This document shows positions 14,989 to 24,164 of a stretch of 64,000 bases of DNA, one piece after another. Below the pieces are notes generated by a model. That model was given only the letters and a program-made list of their open reading frames with translations. It was not told the origin of the DNA and ran no database searches. The stretch spans positions 62,001 through 126,000 of the forward strand of contig NZ_JBHTJM010000006.1 in assembly GCF_042675745.1 (NCBI RefSeq), read 5' to 3'. Numbering within the stretch: the first letter of the stretch is position 1; each line of letters opens with the position of its first letter. Made by a program: the position numbers and the translations under genes. This DNA comes from Pseudofulvibacter geojedonensis. Its GTDB lineage: Bacteria; Bacteroidota; Bacteroidia; Flavobacteriales; Flavobacteriaceae.

Positions 14989-17292
14989 TTATTTCTTTAC
15001 TTTCTTTTTAAAAGAATCGAATTTAGAAGGTTTTTCTTGTTTAGGCCAAGAATTGTTAGACACATCAATATCTGCAGTTTCTAAATCAGGATCTACTGTA
15101 ATACCAACTAATTCTTTTTCAGAAGCTATTACTTTACCAATCTCCTTATCATTCTTTCTCCAAACTTGAGCCGGATATTTTATTTTCTCTGTAGAACCAT
15201 CTGCATACTTATACTCTACTATTAAAGGCATTACTAATCCACCTGGTTTGTCAAATGTAACTTCATAAAAATACTTAGGTGTCTTTAATTGTGCTCTTTC
15301 TGCAGGAGTAAAATTATCCATAACATACTCTCTTAATGGAGTTGAATTTGATAAAGCATCGCCTTTTTTAAGCGATTCTGTAAAGTCTTCACTTCCTTCT
15401 TCTGCCATAAAAACCAACGGAGGTAAATCAGATTCTTTTAATCCTCTTTCTTCCATAATCTCTCTAATTTCTTTTGTTGGTTTAGATGTTACATAAAACT
15501 TCTTTACATCTTTAACTCCAATATCTACATAATCTGTAGTATAGAACCAACCTCTCCAAAACCAATCTAAATCTGTACCAGATGCATCTTCCATAGTTCT
15601 AAAGAAATCTTCTGGAGTTGGGTGTTTAAACATCCAACGCTGAGAATATGTTTTAAAGGCATGATCGAAAGATTCTTTACCCATAACTGTTTCACGCAAT
15701 ATATTTAATGCTGTAGCTGGCTTACCATAAGCATTATTTCCTAATTGATGAACTTGCTCTGGGTTTGACATAATTGGAGAAATAAAACTCTGATCTCCTT
15801 TCATATAATTTACAATCTTAGAAGGTTCTCCCCTTCTAGATGGGTATTTTTTATTTGGTGCAATTGCTTCTGGATATGTCTCTCCGAACTCTTGTTCAGT
15901 AATATACTGCATAAAAGTATCTAAACCTTCATCCATCCATCCCCACTGACGCTCATCAGAATTAACAATCATAGGGAAATAATTATGACCAACCTCATGG
16001 ATAATTACACTAATCATTCCATACTTAGTTCTATCGCTATAAGTACCATCCTCGTTTGGACGACCATAGTTCCAGCAAATCATAGGATATTCCATTCCTT
16101 GATTTTTAGCATGAACAGAAATAGCTTTGTGATAAGGGTAATCAAACGTTTTTGCCGAATACGACTTTAATGACTGAACTACTGCTTTTGTAGAATATTC
16201 TTCCCATAATGGGTTTCCTTCTTTAGGGTATAAAGAAACAGCCATAATTGTTCTATCACCTTGCTTTACAGCTTGCATATCCCAGATGTATTTTCTTGAA
16301 GATGTAAATCCGAAATCACGAACATTTTTAGCATGAAACTTCCACGTTTTCATTTCTGTAGAACGACTCTTTTCGTTTGCTTCTGCCTCAGCTTGAGTTA
16401 CAATTAAAACAGGCTTATCAAAAGACTTACGAGCTTGCTCATAACGCTTCATCATTTCTTTAGAAAACACTTCTTTTCTATTAGTTAACTCTCCTGTTGC
16501 ATCTACAATATGATCTGCAGGAACTGTAATATTAACTTCGTAATCTCCAAAAACTAAAGCAAACTCTCCATTACCCCAAAATTGGTAATTTTGCCATCCT
16601 TCTACATCATTATACACACACATTCTTGGGAAAAATTGAGCAATAACATACGCATAGTTATCGTCTTTCTTAAAGTATTCGTACCCAGAACGACCTCTAT
16701 TGGTAACATGATTGTTAATATTATACCACCACTTTATAGAAAACGTTGTTTTTTCTCCAGATTTTAATGGTTGAGGAATATCAATACGCATCATTGTTTG
16801 GTTGATTACATAAGGAAGCGCTTTACCTTTAGCATCTTTAACATAATCTATATTAAACCCTCCGTCAAAAGGAGCTTTAAAATGTTCTCCTACAAAACTT
16901 CCTGGTTGATCTGCTGGTGGCACTCCTCCTCCATTTCTTAAAGGAGATTTTGAATCCTTAGCACGTACATTCTGGTCTAACTGAACCCATAAATATTCTA
17001 AATCATCTGGAGAATTATTTGTATAGGTAATCGTTTCAGATCCGTAAATTTTTTGATTCTTATCATCTAAACGAATATCCATTTTATAATCTGCTTGTTG
17101 CTGATAATAGGCATGACCTGGAGCTCCAGAGGCAGTACGATACTGATTAGGGGTTGAAAATTCTTGATACAATTGCCTAAACTTATTATTGTTTATATGG
17201 CCTTGTTCTTTTTCTTCTTTTACTTCTTCTTGAGCAAAAGAAAATCCGCCAAGCACTAAGGCTACAGCAAAAGTTAGGTATTTGTTTATCAT
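14989..17292 (-). CDS. M1-family zinc aminopeptidase-like metallopeptidase, exported
   Basis: 767 residues with a signal peptide (about 1-20, ending GFSFAQ). The gluzincin centre is HEVGH (H432, E433, H436) and the third zinc ligand is E455 in WMDEGLDTF, 19 residues on, which is M1 spacing. The N-terminal beta domain contains YTNNSPDDLEYLWVQLDQN, typical of the Bacteroidota M1 branch. No T9SS domain is present, so the enzyme is expected in the periplasm. Expected activity is release of N-terminal residues from peptides. Upstream on the same strand lie a DUF6702 gene and two CarboxypepD_reg-like genes. Confidence 0.92.
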   Translation of the reverse strand: MINKYLTFAVALVLGGFSFAQEEVKEEKEQGHINNNKFRQLYQEFSTPNQYRTASGAPGHAYYQQQADYKMDIRLDDKNQKIYGSETITYTNNSPDDLEYLWVQLDQNVRAKDSKSPLRNGGGVPPADQPGSFVGEHFKAPFDGGFNIDYVKDAKGKALPYVINQTMMRIDIPQPLKSGEKTTFSIKWWYNINNHVTNRGRSGYEYFKKDDNYAYVIAQFFPRMCVYNDVEGWQNYQFWGNGEFALVFGDYEVNITVPADHIVDATGELTNRKEVFSKEMMKRYEQARKSFDKPVLIVTQAEAEANEKSRSTEMKTWKFHAKNVRDFGFTSSRKYIWDMQAVKQGDRTIMAVSLYPKEGNPLWEEYSTKAVVQSLKSYSAKTFDYPYHKAISVHAKNQGMEYPMICWNYGRPNEDGTYSDRTKYGMISVIIHEVGHNYFPMIVNSDERQWGWMDEGLDTFMQYITEQEFGETYPEAIAPNKKYPSRRGEPSKIVNYMKGDQSFISPIMSNPEQVHQLGNNAYGKPATALNILRETVMGKESFDHAFKTYSQRWMFKHPTPEDFFRTMEDASGTDLDWFWRGWFYTTDYVDIGVKDVKKFYVTSKPTKEIREIMEERGLKESDLPPLVFMAEEGSEDFTESLKKGDALSNSTPLREYVMDNFTPAERAQLKTPKYFYEVTFDKPGGLVMPLIVEYKYADGSTEKIKYPAQVWRKNDKEIGKVIASEKELVGITVDPDLETADIDVSNNSWPKQEKPSKFDSFKKKVKK

Positions 17293-17353
17293 AACATTAA
17301 TATTATTGAACGCGTGAAAATAAACAATTTTACAGTTGCTTTATAAGAATTTA

Positions 17354-17857
17354 TTAAAAGTTTAACAGGTCGGAGGTATTATCAGACATAAAAAGAAAAC
17401 TTTTCTTGGTTCCGTTAACATTCAAATGTGTAATATTCTGTTGATTATCAAAAACATCTAATAATAATTTATTAGTTATTTTTATTTTTTTAATATCTAT
17501 AACGTTCTCTATTTCAAAATAAAAATAAAGCTGATCGTCTTCTTTTTCATTTCCTAAAAATACAGCTTCTGCTACTTGACCGTTTAACTCTACTATAAGT
17601 TTTTTCGAAAAGTATTTTTGAATGTAGTAATTCACCAATTCGCTATTCTTTTCTTCTCCTAAAACTACTTTTAAATCGTACCTCTCTAATAGCATTCTTT
17701 CAAAATCATCTATAAATATCCTCGCTGTTATTTGTACTGATTTTTGATCTTGTATATAATTAATATCTGTTACACTAACGTAGTATTTGTGCAATGAAAC
17801 AAAACTACTTGTTACAATAAATAAAACTAGAAATGATATTTTTTGAAGTGCTCTCAT
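17354..17857 (-). CDS. DUF6702 family exported protein
   Basis: 167 residues with a signal peptide (about 1-20) followed by SLHKYYVSVTDINY, a start typical of the DUF6702 family, and a single beta-rich domain ending NDLLNF-like. Role unknown. It lies 61 bases upstream of the M1 peptidase on the same strand and 56 bases after the CarboxypepD_reg-like pair, a grouping I recall from other Flavobacteriia, so it probably works with the peptidase in the periplasm. Confidence 0.75.
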   Translation of the reverse strand: MRALQKISFLVLFIVTSSFVSLHKYYVSVTDINYIQDQKSVQITARIFIDDFERMLLERYDLKVVLGEEKNSELVNYYIQKYFSKKLIVELNGQVAEAVFLGNEKEDDQLYFYFEIENVIDIKKIKITNKLLLDVFDNQQNITHLNVNGTKKSFLFMSDNTSDLLNF

Positions 17858-17913
17858 AAGTGTATTTAACTTATCGTTAATTTCTTAATTACAATAGTAC
17901 AAATACTAAGCCA

Positions 17914-18657
17914 TTATTTTTCATCTTTATTAATTTTTAAATACTGATGAGACTTACTTTCTAAAAACTCATAAATAAGTACTTCACTTTTTGTATTTAC
18001 AATTTGTGTAAACAATTTATCTTCTGAAGCAAAAAATATAAAGTCATAAACTTTATCTTCAGGAATATAAAACGTGTAAACAATATGCTCTTTAAAACTA
18101 GAAAAGACCTCATCCTCTAATTTAGTTTTCTTATACAAAGTAACCTGCTTCTTTAACCGTTTGGTTCTCCCCGATAGAGCATTAATTAATGCGTCTACTA
18201 TTGTAGATTTTGCTGTTATTAGCCTTCTTTCAGGTTGACTTGGTGGCACTACATGTGCATTTGGCAACCTTAATGTTTGTGCTGTTATTTGCTTTTTAGT
18301 TTTTATGCTTTTAGTATCAGATAACAAATTTCCGGATAATTTTGGTTTAATAAAGACTTCATCTAGCTCGTTAATTTGTTCTTCTAACAATACAAACAAT
18401 TTTTCTTTTATATTCTCTGAAGTAATAACTACACTAGTAAGTTTGTATTGAATAGCGCTAAACACCAAGGTATCGTTAACTCTAGCTGGTATTTTAAACA
18501 ATCCGTTTTCATCTGTAATAGTATACTTTTGGTAAGTTTTGTTAAATACATGTATTCCATCATTATCGATTGAGTTACTTACCTCTCCATTTAAAATTTG
18601 TTGCCCAAAAACTAGAACAGGAAAAACAATCATTATGATTAAGATATATATGCGCAT
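17914..18657 (-). CDS. CarboxypepD_reg-like domain protein, exported (paralogue 2)
   Basis: 247 residues: signal peptide (about 1-18), then a carboxypeptidase-regulatory-like beta-sandwich (about 20-105; LNGEVSNSIDNDGIHVFNK, FSAIQYKLTSVVI) and a basic tail domain of unknown type. This beta domain is the same kind that begins many TonB-dependent receptors, but here it has no barrel. The gene is a tandem paralogue of the upstream gene, which shares the DNDGIHVFNKT and ELxEVxI segments, and is three bases away from it. The C-terminal halves have diverged. Function unknown. Confidence 0.75.
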   Translation of the reverse strand: MRIYILIIMIVFPVLVFGQQILNGEVSNSIDNDGIHVFNKTYQKYTITDENGLFKIPARVNDTLVFSAIQYKLTSVVITSENIKEKLFVLLEEQINELDEVFIKPKLSGNLLSDTKSIKTKKQITAQTLRLPNAHVVPPSQPERRLITAKSTIVDALINALSGRTKRLKKQVTLYKKTKLEDEVFSSFKEHIVYTFYIPEDKVYDFIFFASEDKLFTQIVNTKSEVLIYEFLESKSHQYLKINKDEK

Positions 18658-18660
18658 GGG

Positions 18661-19419
18661 TTATTTAAAAACTTTCCTTAAAGTTAACATTCTATCAACT
18701 AACATAAATTTATTATCTGCTAAAAAATAATTATTAGAATACATATCAACTTGACAAAAATCAACAAATCTCTGATAATCTTCTTCTTTTAATTTTAAAT
18801 CTAATAACAAAAAACGCTCTCCAAAATTCTCTTTTAAATAAGCTACAGTCAAAACCGGTCTATTCACAACCAACTCTTTTTTTTGCGGTTTACTCCCTTT
18901 AATTGCTTTAAAAAGGCCTGTTACTAAAGGCATTAAATTGACCCCTCCATTTAGCTTTGGTAAAGCTTCATTTTCTACTTCGGACTGAGAATCTCTAGGT
19001 AAAGGACCAATGTCTATTATCAATCCCTCAAACTGAGCACTATAATCTACTTTTTGTTCTGTTTTTATGTTTTTTGCATCTGCAGCTAGATTGCCTGTTA
19101 ATTTATAACCTATATAAACCTCTGCCAATTCATTCAATTGCTCCTCTAATAAAACATATAAATCTTCTTTTATTGTTTCTTCGGTTAACACTACAGATTT
19201 CAGTTTAAATTGAATAGCAGTAAAAACAATAGTATCATTTACTTTAGCTTGTATCTCAAATTCACCGTTTTGATTGGTTATAGTGTATTTCTGATGTGTT
19301 TTATTAAACACATGTATTCCATCGTTATCTGTAGGGTTAATCACCTTACCCTTTAATAAAGTTTGCCCCCAAGAAATAGATATTAAACAGAAAAATATTA
19401 GTGTTAACAGTTTTTTCAT
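18661..19419 (-). CDS. CarboxypepD_reg-like domain protein, exported (paralogue 1)
   Basis: I chose ATG at 19419 (252 aa) because it opens a clean signal peptide (MKKLLTLIFFCLISISWGQ); an upstream ATG would add 17 residues that spoil it. After the signal comes a carboxypeptidase-regulatory-like domain (about 20-105) closely similar to that of the next gene, then a divergent tail with a hydrophobic stretch and a conserved-looking KENFGERFLLLDLK block. It is first in the DUF6702/M1 peptidase gene row. Partner or substrate unknown. Confidence 0.75.
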   Translation of the reverse strand: MKKLLTLIFFCLISISWGQTLLKGKVINPTDNDGIHVFNKTHQKYTITNQNGEFEIQAKVNDTIVFTAIQFKLKSVVLTEETIKEDLYVLLEEQLNELAEVYIGYKLTGNLAADAKNIKTEQKVDYSAQFEGLIIDIGPLPRDSQSEVENEALPKLNGGVNLMPLVTGLFKAIKGSKPQKKELVVNRPVLTVAYLKENFGERFLLLDLKLKEEDYQRFVDFCQVDMYSNNYFLADNKFMLVDRMLTLRKVFK

Positions 19420-19520
19420 AAGAGTAAAGAACGCTTCTATTCTGTTAAACAAATGTTTAATAGCGCCCAAACTTTTGTTAAAGCTTTTAAAAATGTATTT
19501 TTACAGAAAGACTTCAACAC

Positions 19521-20228
19521 ATGACTAAAGCCATTATTGCCAGTACTTCAACAATTCACGGAAGCACTTATTTAGAATATTTACTACCAACTCTTAAAGA
19601 ACATTATTATAATTGTTCTGAAATTGTGTTTATTCCATTTGCTAGACCAAGTGGTATTAGTCATGAAGAGTATACTTTAATTGTTAAAAAAGCATTTTCG
19701 CAAATCAACATTCAAGTAAAGGGCCTACATGAATTTGACGATTACAGCAATGCTATTAAAAACGCTCAGGGCATTTTTACGGGGGGAGGCAACACTTTTT
19801 TATTAGTTTCTCAACTATACAAAAACAATTTAATAGAACTTTTAAGGACTACTATTTTAGCAGGAACCCCATATTTAGGAACGAGTGCTGGAAGCAATAT
19901 ATGCGGATTAACCATGAGCACTACAAATGATATGCCTATAGTTTACCCTCCTAGTTTTAAAACCCTAGGTATTATTCCCTTCAATATCAACCCTCACTAC
20001 CTAGATCCTGACCCGACATCTACCCATAAAGGAGAAACTAGAGAAACCCGAATTAAAGAGTTTCATAAATTTAATACTATACCTGTAGTTGGTCTTAGAG
20101 AAGGAAGTTGGTTAACTGTAGACGATAAAACTATTACTTTAAATGGAAACCTCGATGCTCGTATTTTTGAATGCAATAAAATTCCTTACGAAGTAAATAC
20201 AGGACAAGATTTAAGTGACCTAAATTAA
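19521..20228 (+). CDS. pepE: Dipeptidase E (alpha-aspartyl dipeptidase), S51 family
   Basis: 235 residues, cytoplasmic. The nucleophile serine is in GTSAGSN (S122) and the histidine in NINPHYLD (H159), the same layout as E. coli PepE. GIFTGGGNTFLL is the conserved oxyanion-region block. It hydrolyses dipeptides with N-terminal aspartate, Asp-X. It is divergent from the CarboxypepD_reg-like genes and followed six bases later by an NTF2-like gene, so the two form an operon. Confidence 0.92.
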   Translation: MTKAIIASTSTIHGSTYLEYLLPTLKEHYYNCSEIVFIPFARPSGISHEEYTLIVKKAFSQINIQVKGLHEFDDYSNAIKNAQGIFTGGGNTFLLVSQLYKNNLIELLRTTILAGTPYLGTSAGSNICGLTMSTTNDMPIVYPPSFKTLGIIPFNINPHYLDPDPTSTHKGETRETRIKEFHKFNTIPVVGLREGSWLTVDDKTITLNGNLDARIFECNKIPYEVNTGQDLSDLN

Positions 20229-20234
20229 ATAGTT

Positions 20235-20684
20235 ATGACACAAAAAGAAACCATAGAGAAATTTTACAAAGCTTTTCAAGAACTTGATGTAAAAACTATG
20301 AACTCTTGTTATCATAAAAACATAGAATTCACAGACCCTGGTTTTGGAACTCTATATGGAGATGAAGCTAGAAATATGTGGATAATGATTTGTGAAAGAG
20401 CTAAAAACTTCAGTCTTACTTATTCTAAATTAACAGAATCTTCGGCTCATTGGGAAGCTAAATATGATTTCTCTAAAACAAGAAGAAAAGTTCATAATAA
20501 AATAGATGCTTATTTTGAGTTTAAAGATGGACTAATAATTAAACACCTAGACACATTTAATCTTCATAAATGGGCTAGTCAGGCTCTAGGATTTAAAGGC
20601 TGGTTGTTAGGAGGCACACCTTTCTTCAAAAAGAAACTTAACAGACAAACAAAACAAATGCTTGTAAAATATATGCAAAAATAA
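20235..20684 (+). CDS. NTF2/SnoaL-like protein
   Basis: 149 residues with the cone-shaped alpha+beta NTF2-like pattern: N-terminal helix (KETIEKFYKAFQELDVKTMNSCYHKNIEFTDP is too long to be anything but the family's first helices and strand), central VHNKIDAYFEFKDG strand and an amphipathic end. Members include isomerases, hydrolases and binding proteins, so no substrate can be given. It follows pepE by six bases and is closed by a strong terminator. Confidence 0.78.
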   Translation: MTQKETIEKFYKAFQELDVKTMNSCYHKNIEFTDPGFGTLYGDEARNMWIMICERAKNFSLTYSKLTESSAHWEAKYDFSKTRRKVHNKIDAYFEFKDGLIIKHLDTFNLHKWASQALGFKGWLLGGTPFFKKKLNRQTKQMLVKYMQK

Positions 20685-20693
20685 ATTGCATAA

Positions 20694-20723
20694 AAAAAGA
20701 TCATCTTTTCAGATGATCTTTTT
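20694..20723 (+). terminator. Terminator of the pepE operon
   Basis: A perfect 13-bp stem (AAAAAGATCATCT / AGATGATCTTTTT) with a TTTC loop begins 10 bases after the stop codon. The A/T runs make it usable from both sides, so it may also stop transcripts of the tRNA gene on the other strand. Confidence 0.88.
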
Positions 20724-20730
20724 ACCACTT

Positions 20731-20806
20731 TGGAGCGAGAGACGAGGTTCGAACTCGCGACATTCAGCTTGGAAGGCTGACGCTCTACCAGCTGAGCTAC
20801 TCTCGC
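20731..20806 (-). tRNA. tRNA-Gly (anticodon TCC)
   Basis: 76 nucleotides folding as a normal cloverleaf: 7-bp acceptor stem GCGAGAG/CTCTCGC, anticodon stem TCAGC/GCTGA with loop CTTCCAA (anticodon TCC at 20771-20773), T loop TTCGAAC and an encoded CCA end. The discriminator base is U. Reads GGA and probably GGG/GGN glycine codons. Confidence 0.97.
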
Positions 20807-20957
20807 ATTCTGAGGGCAAATATAAGACGATTACTTTATTATTTCCAAACATTTTTTCAAAAAAAAACACCCTAAGCAAGCAATCAACTAAAAATCAATA
20901 AACTAAAAAAGTTATTTTTTTTATATTCGTCCATAATTTTACCCAAAACTAAGATTA

Positions 20958-21833
20958 ATGTTTACTCGATTTACTCTAATTGCTATTAGCTTAATAGCAA
21001 CAAATTATGTTTTTTCTCAATCTGTTATTAATTGTAATCAAACATCCGAAACACTCAACGGCTCTCATATTGCCATTAATCAATCTTATCCTAATGGAAG
21101 TGTATCAGGTTGCTATACCAATATACCGTTTGTAACTAATAGCTCAGCAGTAGCTTTTGTAAACAACAGTAGTTATACTATTGCTTTTACGCCTCCCATT
21201 CAACAAGTAGATTTTGAAATGATAGGCATATCAAGTGATTCTAACGATACGTTTACAATTAATGTTAACGGAATTAACCCGACTACTGACTCTAATACTT
21301 ATTTAACAACTAATAGTAGTGAAGGAAACCCCGTTTTTGACAATTCATCTAATATTATACAAAGCCATGATACTGGTATTCAGGTTACTGATAATCTAAT
21401 ACGTTTAGCTCAAAATACAAATAATACTTATAGTGAAGGTGGAGGAACTCTTTCTGTAAAAAATGAAATTACTGGTATTTCTTCTGTCTCATTTACATTC
21501 ACCGAAACCGGAAGTTCTATCTTTCCGCCAGATTCAGCTGCTTTTGAAATATGGCTTAAACAATCATTAAGTGTAACAAACTATCAGAATGATTTATTTC
21601 AGATATACCCTAACCCAACAGTAAATAATACTTATATTGGTTTACCTAATACTGTTTCAAAAGCTAAAATTGAAATTTTCTCTTTAACAGGAAAAAGAAT
21701 TTATAACAATACAAGTACAAATATCGAAGGTCAAATAAAACTCAATACTTCTTCTTTATCTAACGGAATGTATTTTTTAAAAATAACAACTGATTTAGGT
21801 GTAGGTCTTAAAAAACTTATGAAACAATCATAA
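20958..21833 (+). CDS. Secreted protein with T9SS type A sorting domain, function unknown
   Basis: 291 residues: signal peptide (about 1-20, ending NYVFSQ), a beta-rich, Asn/Ser/Thr-rich domain (about 22-205) with no recognised family, and a type A T9SS sorting domain (about 208-291; LFQIYPNPTVNN, LSNGMYFLKI). It is exported to the cell surface by T9SS. The middle domain could be adhesive or an enzyme; no catalytic pattern stands out. Its last bases overlap the convergent acetyltransferase gene by six. Confidence 0.75.
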   Translation: MFTRFTLIAISLIATNYVFSQSVINCNQTSETLNGSHIAINQSYPNGSVSGCYTNIPFVTNSSAVAFVNNSSYTIAFTPPIQQVDFEMIGISSDSNDTFTINVNGINPTTDSNTYLTTNSSEGNPVFDNSSNIIQSHDTGIQVTDNLIRLAQNTNNTYSEGGGTLSVKNEITGISSVSFTFTETGSSIFPPDSAAFEIWLKQSLSVTNYQNDLFQIYPNPTVNNTYIGLPNTVSKAKIEIFSLTGKRIYNNTSTNIEGQIKLNTSSLSNGMYFLKITTDLGVGLKKLMKQS

Positions 21834-22253
21834 AGTTTTATAAAAATGATAACCATAAATTTCGTATCCCTCGTTATAATAAAATTTATGAGATGGGTAA
21901 TTCTGTACATAAGTATTTAACTCACTCGTCTTACAACCTTTTTCTTTAGCATAATTATGTATCCAATCAAAAAAACGCTTTCCTAACCCTTTGCGTCTAT
22001 AATTATTAGCTATATATACATGATCTGGTTCAACACTCTTTCCTGAATAATGTCTCGTCATAAACCATAATCCTGCCATACCAATTAATTCATCTTCATA
22101 ATACATTCCTATGCATTCATAATTTTGAGTAACCATTTCTAAAAATCGCTCTTTCAATATGTCTTCATGTACCTTACCCTTAGTATATTCTACCATAAGA
22201 GGTAAAATAGTTAATATATTAGATGGCGCTATTTTTTTTATTTGTATTTCCAT
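21828..22253 (-). CDS. GNAT-family N-acetyltransferase
   Basis: 141 residues with the GNAT core: motif A appears as NYRRKGLGKRFFDW (acetyl-CoA pyrophosphate loop) and the following EKGCKTSELNTYVQNYPSHKFY-like region, with YYNEGYEIYGYHF as motif B. Substrate unknown; the aromatic C-terminus suggests a small amine acceptor. Single gene, convergent with the upstream T9SS protein. Confidence 0.85.
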   Translation of the reverse strand: MEIQIKKIAPSNILTILPLMVEYTKGKVHEDILKERFLEMVTQNYECIGMYYEDELIGMAGLWFMTRHYSGKSVEPDHVYIANNYRRKGLGKRFFDWIHNYAKEKGCKTSELNTYVQNYPSHKFYYNEGYEIYGYHFYKTL

Positions 22254-22347
22254 AATTAAAAGAACTAAAAATACTATGTCTTATTATCATTATGAAACTA
22301 ACATTTTTTATTGATTAATATTTATTTTTGAAGTAAATTTTTCCCAC

Positions 22348-23304
22348 ATGAGAATTATCGAAACTGAAAGAATTTATTTAAGAGAATTCAATTCTGAAGA
22401 TGTCGCTTTTCTATACAGACTAAATCAAGATGAAGATGTAATGCAGTACACAGGAGATGCTCCTTTTAAAAACATGAAAGAAGCAGAAACTTTTGTAGCT
22501 AACTATGATTATGAAAAATACCAAATGGGACGTTGGGCAGTTTGCTCTAATAAACAAGGTGAATTTTTAGGATGGTGTGGTTTAAAATACCATCCAGATA
22601 AAGACTTTGTTGAAGTAGGGTATAGATTCTTTAAAAAACATTGGAATAAAGGTTATGCTACAGAAGCTACCAAAGCCTGCATTAATTATGGTTTTAATGT
22701 CTTGAGAGTTCAAGAAATTTTTGCTTTTGCAAATTCTCTAAATATTGCTTCTTGTAAAGTAGCTGAAAAAGCAGGAATGGAGTTATTAGATGAAATAATT
22801 CATGAAGGAAACCTTACTAAGCAATACAAAATAAATAATACTACTATACAAGTAAAAGAAATCTCAGCTTCTGAAACTTATCCTATTAGGCACGAAATTT
22901 TACGTAAAGGGAAATCAATTGAAAGTTGTTATTTTAACGGAGACAACTTAACTTCTACATTCCATATAGGATTATTTTACTTCGGAAAGTTAGTAGCAGT
23001 TGCAACATTTTTAGAGAATAAAAATTCTAATTTTAAAGATAAGATTCAATTTCAACTTAGAGGAATGGCTGTTTTACACCAATTTCAAGGTAAAAAACTA
23101 GGCAATGTTCTTTTAAGAGAAGCTGAAAGAAAAATTAAAACTCGCAATGCTACTTTGCTTTGGTGCAATGCCAGAGAACGAGCTAAAGGATTTTATACAA
23201 GAAACGGTTTTGATGTTATTGGCAAGCCTTTTGATATTACAGAAATAGGATTGCATTACTGCATGTATAAAATTATAGAAAAGGAAGTTCATCGTTTTTT
23301 CTAA
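22348..23304 (+). CDS. Double-domain GNAT acetyltransferase
   Basis: 318 residues made of two GNAT domains in one chain. The first (about 1-160) is RimJ/RimL-like: RIYLREFNSEDVAFLYRL, GYRFFKKHWNKGYATEA (motif A) and SCKVAEKAGM. The second (about 165-310) has AVLHQFQGKKLGNVLL as motif A and GFYTRNGFDVIG at its end. Single-domain RimJ-like enzymes are about 170 aa, so this is a fusion rather than an extension. The first half could modify a protein N-terminus or amino group; substrates are unknown for both. Confidence 0.85.
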   Translation: MRIIETERIYLREFNSEDVAFLYRLNQDEDVMQYTGDAPFKNMKEAETFVANYDYEKYQMGRWAVCSNKQGEFLGWCGLKYHPDKDFVEVGYRFFKKHWNKGYATEATKACINYGFNVLRVQEIFAFANSLNIASCKVAEKAGMELLDEIIHEGNLTKQYKINNTTIQVKEISASETYPIRHEILRKGKSIESCYFNGDNLTSTFHIGLFYFGKLVAVATFLENKNSNFKDKIQFQLRGMAVLHQFQGKKLGNVLLREAERKIKTRNATLLWCNARERAKGFYTRNGFDVIGKPFDITEIGLHYCMYKIIEKEVHRFF

Positions 23305-23394
23305 GCAGTTTATAGTTTTTTACTTACAAATGTATCTTGAAGACCATAAACACTTATTTATTTTGTAACTTATATATCCTAAACTTAACCAAAA

Positions 23395-24162
23395 ATGAGA
23401 GGAAATAAATTTAAAACCAGATTGTTAATTGGTCTTGCAATAGCTGCGTTCTTTTTCATTAAACGCTGTAATCAACAAGAAACCAATCCTTACACTGGTA
23501 GAACACAAACTATAGGAATGACTCCCGATCAAGAAATAGCAATTGGTCTAGATAGCAGAAACCAAATGGCTCAGCAACACGGGGGGTTATATCCAGACGA
23601 GCGCTTGCAAACTTATGTAGACATGGTAGGTAAGAAACTTGTTAGTTCAAGTATGGCAAGAGAAACTCCATATAAATATGAATTTCATCTATTAGCAGAC
23701 GATCAGACTATCAATGCTTTTGCGCTTCCTGGTGGACAATGCTTCATTACATACGCTTTACTTGATAAACTAGAAAATGAAGATCAATTAGCTGGTGTTT
23801 TAGGACATGAAATAGGGCATGTATTGGGTAGACATTCTGCTGAACGAATTGCAGAAAGTGAATTCTGGAAAGGAATGGCTACTGCTGGTTCTGTAGGTGC
23901 AGATGCTGGAGGTTTTATAAGTGGAATAGGTCAAAACACATTACTAAAAAATGGTAGAGGTGATGAATTAGAAAGTGATGAATTAGGTGTTAAGTTTATG
24001 ATAGATGCAGGGTATAATCCTGAGGAAATGATTGGTGTAATGAAAATTTTAAAAGACGCTGCTGGACCTAACAGAGTTCCAGAATTTCAAAGTACACATC
24101 CAGATCCAGAAAACAGGATTGAAAAAATAAAAGAAGCGATTCAAAAATATAAAAGACAATAG
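23395..24162 (+). CDS. M48-family zinc metalloprotease, membrane-attached
   Basis: 255 residues with an N-terminal membrane segment (about 8-22) followed by a single cysteine (C25), so it could be a signal anchor or an atypical lipoprotein. The zinc site is HEIGH (H138, E139, H142) and the third ligand lies in RGDELESDELGVKFM. It belongs to the Oma1/BepA/LoiP-like M48 peptidases that act in envelope protein quality control. The next gene, an L,D-transpeptidase, begins two bases after its stop, so the two are coupled. Confidence 0.88.
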   Translation: MRGNKFKTRLLIGLAIAAFFFIKRCNQQETNPYTGRTQTIGMTPDQEIAIGLDSRNQMAQQHGGLYPDERLQTYVDMVGKKLVSSSMARETPYKYEFHLLADDQTINAFALPGGQCFITYALLDKLENEDQLAGVLGHEIGHVLGRHSAERIAESEFWKGMATAGSVGADAGGFISGIGQNTLLKNGRGDELESDELGVKFMIDAGYNPEEMIGVMKILKDAAGPNRVPEFQSTHPDPENRIEKIKEAIQKYKRQ

Positions 24163-24164
24163 TT

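Noticed and set aside
20686..20901. Open frame of 71 codons on the plus strand
   Set aside because: It runs antisense through the tRNA-Gly gene and begins in a terminator; its protein has no family features.
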